DNA of 15,748 nt from an uncultured Oscillospiraceae bacterium (lineage in GTDB: Bacteria > Bacillota > Clostridia > Oscillospirales > Oscillospiraceae). This document shows positions 15,167 to 15,748 of this stretch, one piece after another (positions within the stretch are counted from its first letter, which is position 1; each line of letters starts with the position of its first letter). The notes beneath the pieces were generated by a model that made no database searches, was not told where the DNA came from, and saw only the letters and a program-made list of their open reading frames with translations. The stretch spans positions 1 to 15,748 of the forward strand of contig CAQCFX010000039.1 of NCBI GenBank assembly GCA_948766235.1. The letters are read 5' to 3'. The translations under genes were made by a program, and so were the position numbers.

Positions 15167-15255
15167 TATAACTTCATAGCCGCAATTCCCCCAGGCGGGG
15201 AACGGGCTTTTTTTGATAGCGGCTCTTTCAATCTCTCACGCCGAAATACCCACAT
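15148..15255 (-). CDS. 35-residue leader ORF upstream of the sigma gene
   Basis: Starts with ATG at 15253-15255 and ends with TAG at 15148-15150. The peptide begins MWVFRRERLKEPLSKKARS, is very basic, and ends AAMKLYYTMQV. AGGAGG lies 8 bases ahead of the ATG, an excellent ribosome binding site, but it sits in the loop of a 7-bp hairpin (15256-15262 with 15272-15278). The ORF is followed by an intrinsic terminator. No function of the peptide itself is recognised; by position it looks like a regulatory leader peptide, comparable in principle to orf12 ahead of tet(M) in Tn916. Confidence 0.6.
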   Translation of the reverse strand: MWVFRRERLKEPLSKKARSPPGGIAAMKLYYTMQV

Positions 15256-15278
15256 GGCGGCTACCTCCTAAAGCCGCC
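15256..15278 (-). promoter_or_regulatory. Hairpin presenting the ribosome binding site of the leader ORF
   Basis: On the minus strand GGCGGCT (15278-15272) and AGCCGCC (15262-15256) are exact complements around a 9-base loop that contains AGGAGG. The same GGCGGCTT (15271-15278) is complementary to AAGCCGCC at 15125-15132, which forms the base of the terminator, so the two pairings exclude each other. Confidence 0.65.
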
Positions 15279-15290
15279 AAATTCAAAGGT

Positions 15291-15320
15291 GGCGGCACTT
15301 TTTACCAAAGTACCGCCGCC
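15291..15320 (-). promoter_or_regulatory. First leader hairpin, at the 5' end of the sigma-operon transcript
   Basis: GGCGGC (15291-15296) pairs with GCCGCC (15315-15320), and inside it ACTTT (15297-15301) pairs with AAAGT (15307-15311), with a 3-base bulge and 5-base loop. It begins only a few bases after the predicted transcription start. Confidence 0.55.
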
Positions 15321-15360
15321 ATGTGGAACCTATATAAAGCCAATGTGGAACCTGTGTGAA
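15321..15360 (-). promoter_or_regulatory. Probable promoter of the leader ORF/sigma operon with direct-repeat operator
   Basis: On the minus strand TTCACA (15355-15360, 5 of 6 to the -35 consensus) and TATATA (15331-15336) are 18 bp apart. The 10-bp sequence ATGTGGAACC occurs twice, at 15321-15330 and 15343-15352, 22 bp apart (about two helical turns): one copy in the spacer and one just beyond the -10. That placement suits a repressor or activator binding site. Confidence 0.55.
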
Positions 15361-15371
15361 AACGGCAATTT

Positions 15372-15635
15372 TTACTCTTTTGGTGTGACTACAATGCCGT
15401 CAGCATTATCCAGGTCTTTGAAACTGTAAGAGTAGCCATCTGGCAAAGAAACACTGTCAGAATTGTCCTCAGCACCCGGCTTTGTTTCGGCGTCAACATC
15501 AATATCCGTATCATCAATTTCCACGGAGTTTCCCACGTTTGTGTCCTGATCGCCGCCGTTTTTCTGATCGGTACAGCCGGTGAACAGCGAGAAATAGACC
15601 AGCATACACACCAAAATAATAGCAATTTTCTTCAT
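15372..15635 (-). CDS. Small predicted lipoprotein, part of an ABC transporter operon
   Basis: An 87-residue secreted protein. Residues 1-18 (MKKIAIILVCMLVYFSLF) form a signal peptide, with the lipobox FTGC and the predicted lipidated Cys near residue 21. The mature part is short, very acidic (repeated Asp/Glu, for example VEIDDTDIDVDAE) and has no recognised domain; it closes with GYSYSFKDLDNADGIVVTPKE. Its ATG overlaps the stop of the upstream ABC transporter ATPase (TGATG), so the two are coupled, and a membrane-anchored partner of that transporter is plausible. The ribosome binding site is GAGAGGG. I chose this start over an upstream one because it gives a complete signal peptide. Function not known. 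Confidence 0.75.
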   Translation of the reverse strand: MKKIAIILVCMLVYFSLFTGCTDQKNGGDQDTNVGNSVEIDDTDIDVDAETKPGAEDNSDSVSLPDGYSYSFKDLDNADGIVVTPKE

Positions 15636-15748
15636 CACATTTCCCTCTCTTTCAAATGTCCCCGTTTGATTTCCAGCACCACATCCGCCTGCTTTGCCAC
15701 CTCGCCAGAGTGCGTCACGACCACCACGCACTTCCCGAACGTATGGGC
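15635..15748 (-). CDS. ABC transporter ATP-binding protein, C-terminal fragment (runs off the window)
   Basis: The last 37 residues of a protein, open to the window edge. HTFGKCVVVVTHSGEVAKQA contains the beta-strand and H-loop histidine (VVVVTHS) that follow the Walker B/D-loop in ABC ATPases, and DVVLEIKRGHLKERE is the usual end of MacB/LolD-type ATPases. The stop shares one base with the lipoprotein start. The substrate cannot be told. It may be cargo of the mobile element. Confidence 0.75.
   Translation of the reverse strand, partial: AHTFGKCVVVVTHSGEVAKQADVVLEIKRGHLKEREM

Larger units (their letters stand above)
13907..15748. mobile_element. Regulatory end of a Tn916-like integrative conjugative element, or its remnant
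   Basis: Every gene after ssrA is on the minus strand, is less GC-rich by eye than the housekeeping genes, and three of them (sigma, helix-turn-helix, 55-codon gene) have the order of the regulatory module of Tn916-family elements. The DNA begins right behind the 3' end of ssrA, a well-known integration site. No integrase, excisionase or repeated copy of the ssrA end is found in the window, so the boundary at 13907 and the state of the element are inferred. Confidence 0.6.

Noticed and set aside
15144..15172. Plus-strand promoter TTTGCT-17-TATAAC within the sigma leader
   Set aside because: The -35 is weak and no rightward gene follows; the symmetrical GTATAG repeats produce such matches on both strands.

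Overview
The window looks like a chromosomal segment of a high-GC, gut-type member of the Clostridia (Firmicutes). I infer the Oscillospiraceae/Flavonifractor neighbourhood. The grounds are strong AGGAGG ribosome binding sites, GC-rich codons, butyrate-pathway genes (crt-hbd), the Gram-positive order rimP-nusA-rnpM-ylxQ-infB-rbfA-nrnA-truB-ribF, and a Tn916-type regulatory module. No species can be fixed from the sequence alone.

Region 1 (1-1100, minus strand): the first 13 codons of 3-hydroxybutyryl-CoA dehydrogenase (hbd) lie behind a complete crotonase (crt). Both would be read from a promoter near 1063-1091 through a leader of about 205 nt that holds a perfect 13-bp hairpin. Region 2 (1169-10841, minus strand): a translation/RNA operon of about 9.6 kb. 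A promoter at 10813-10841 and a structured leader of about 290 nt precede rimP, nusA, rnpM (ylxR), an L7Ae-like gene, infB, a 48-codon gene, an unrecognised 132-codon gene, rbfA, nrnA, truB, ribF and a DUF554 membrane protein gene; the operon ends in an intrinsic terminator at 1169-1209. Short palindromes built on GGGCGCAC/GTGCGCCC sit in two of its intercistronic gaps. Region 3 (10882-12381, minus strand): murI (glutamate racemase) and a DUF1934 gene, with a promoter divergent from that of smpB.

Region 4 (12439-13906, plus strand): smpB, a cyclophilin-type peptidyl-prolyl isomerase gene and ssrA (tmRNA) follow each other. The two partners of trans-translation are therefore linked and may share a transcript. 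The tmRNA reads a 16-residue candidate tag ending in VVLAAA.

Region 5 (about 13907-15748, minus strand): lower-GC accessory DNA directly behind the 3' end of ssrA. It carries a Tn916 Orf7-like sigma factor, an Orf8-like helix-turn-helix protein, a 55-codon gene, a 35-codon leader ORF, a small lipoprotein gene and the tail of an ABC transporter ATPase. I read it as the regulatory end of an integrative conjugative element or its remnant; no integrase is visible. The most striking part is the leader upstream of the sigma gene: a promoter straddled by two direct repeats, a hairpin that can hold the ribosome binding site of the 35-codon ORF, and an intrinsic terminator just behind that ORF whose 5' arm can pair instead with the ribosome-binding-site hairpin. 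That is the architecture of a transcription attenuator.

Most genes of regions 1-4 are ordinary housekeeping genes. The less ordinary parts are the sigma-factor leader, the two orphan genes between infB and rbfA, the palindromic repeats, and the related sequence found in the leaders of rimP and murI.
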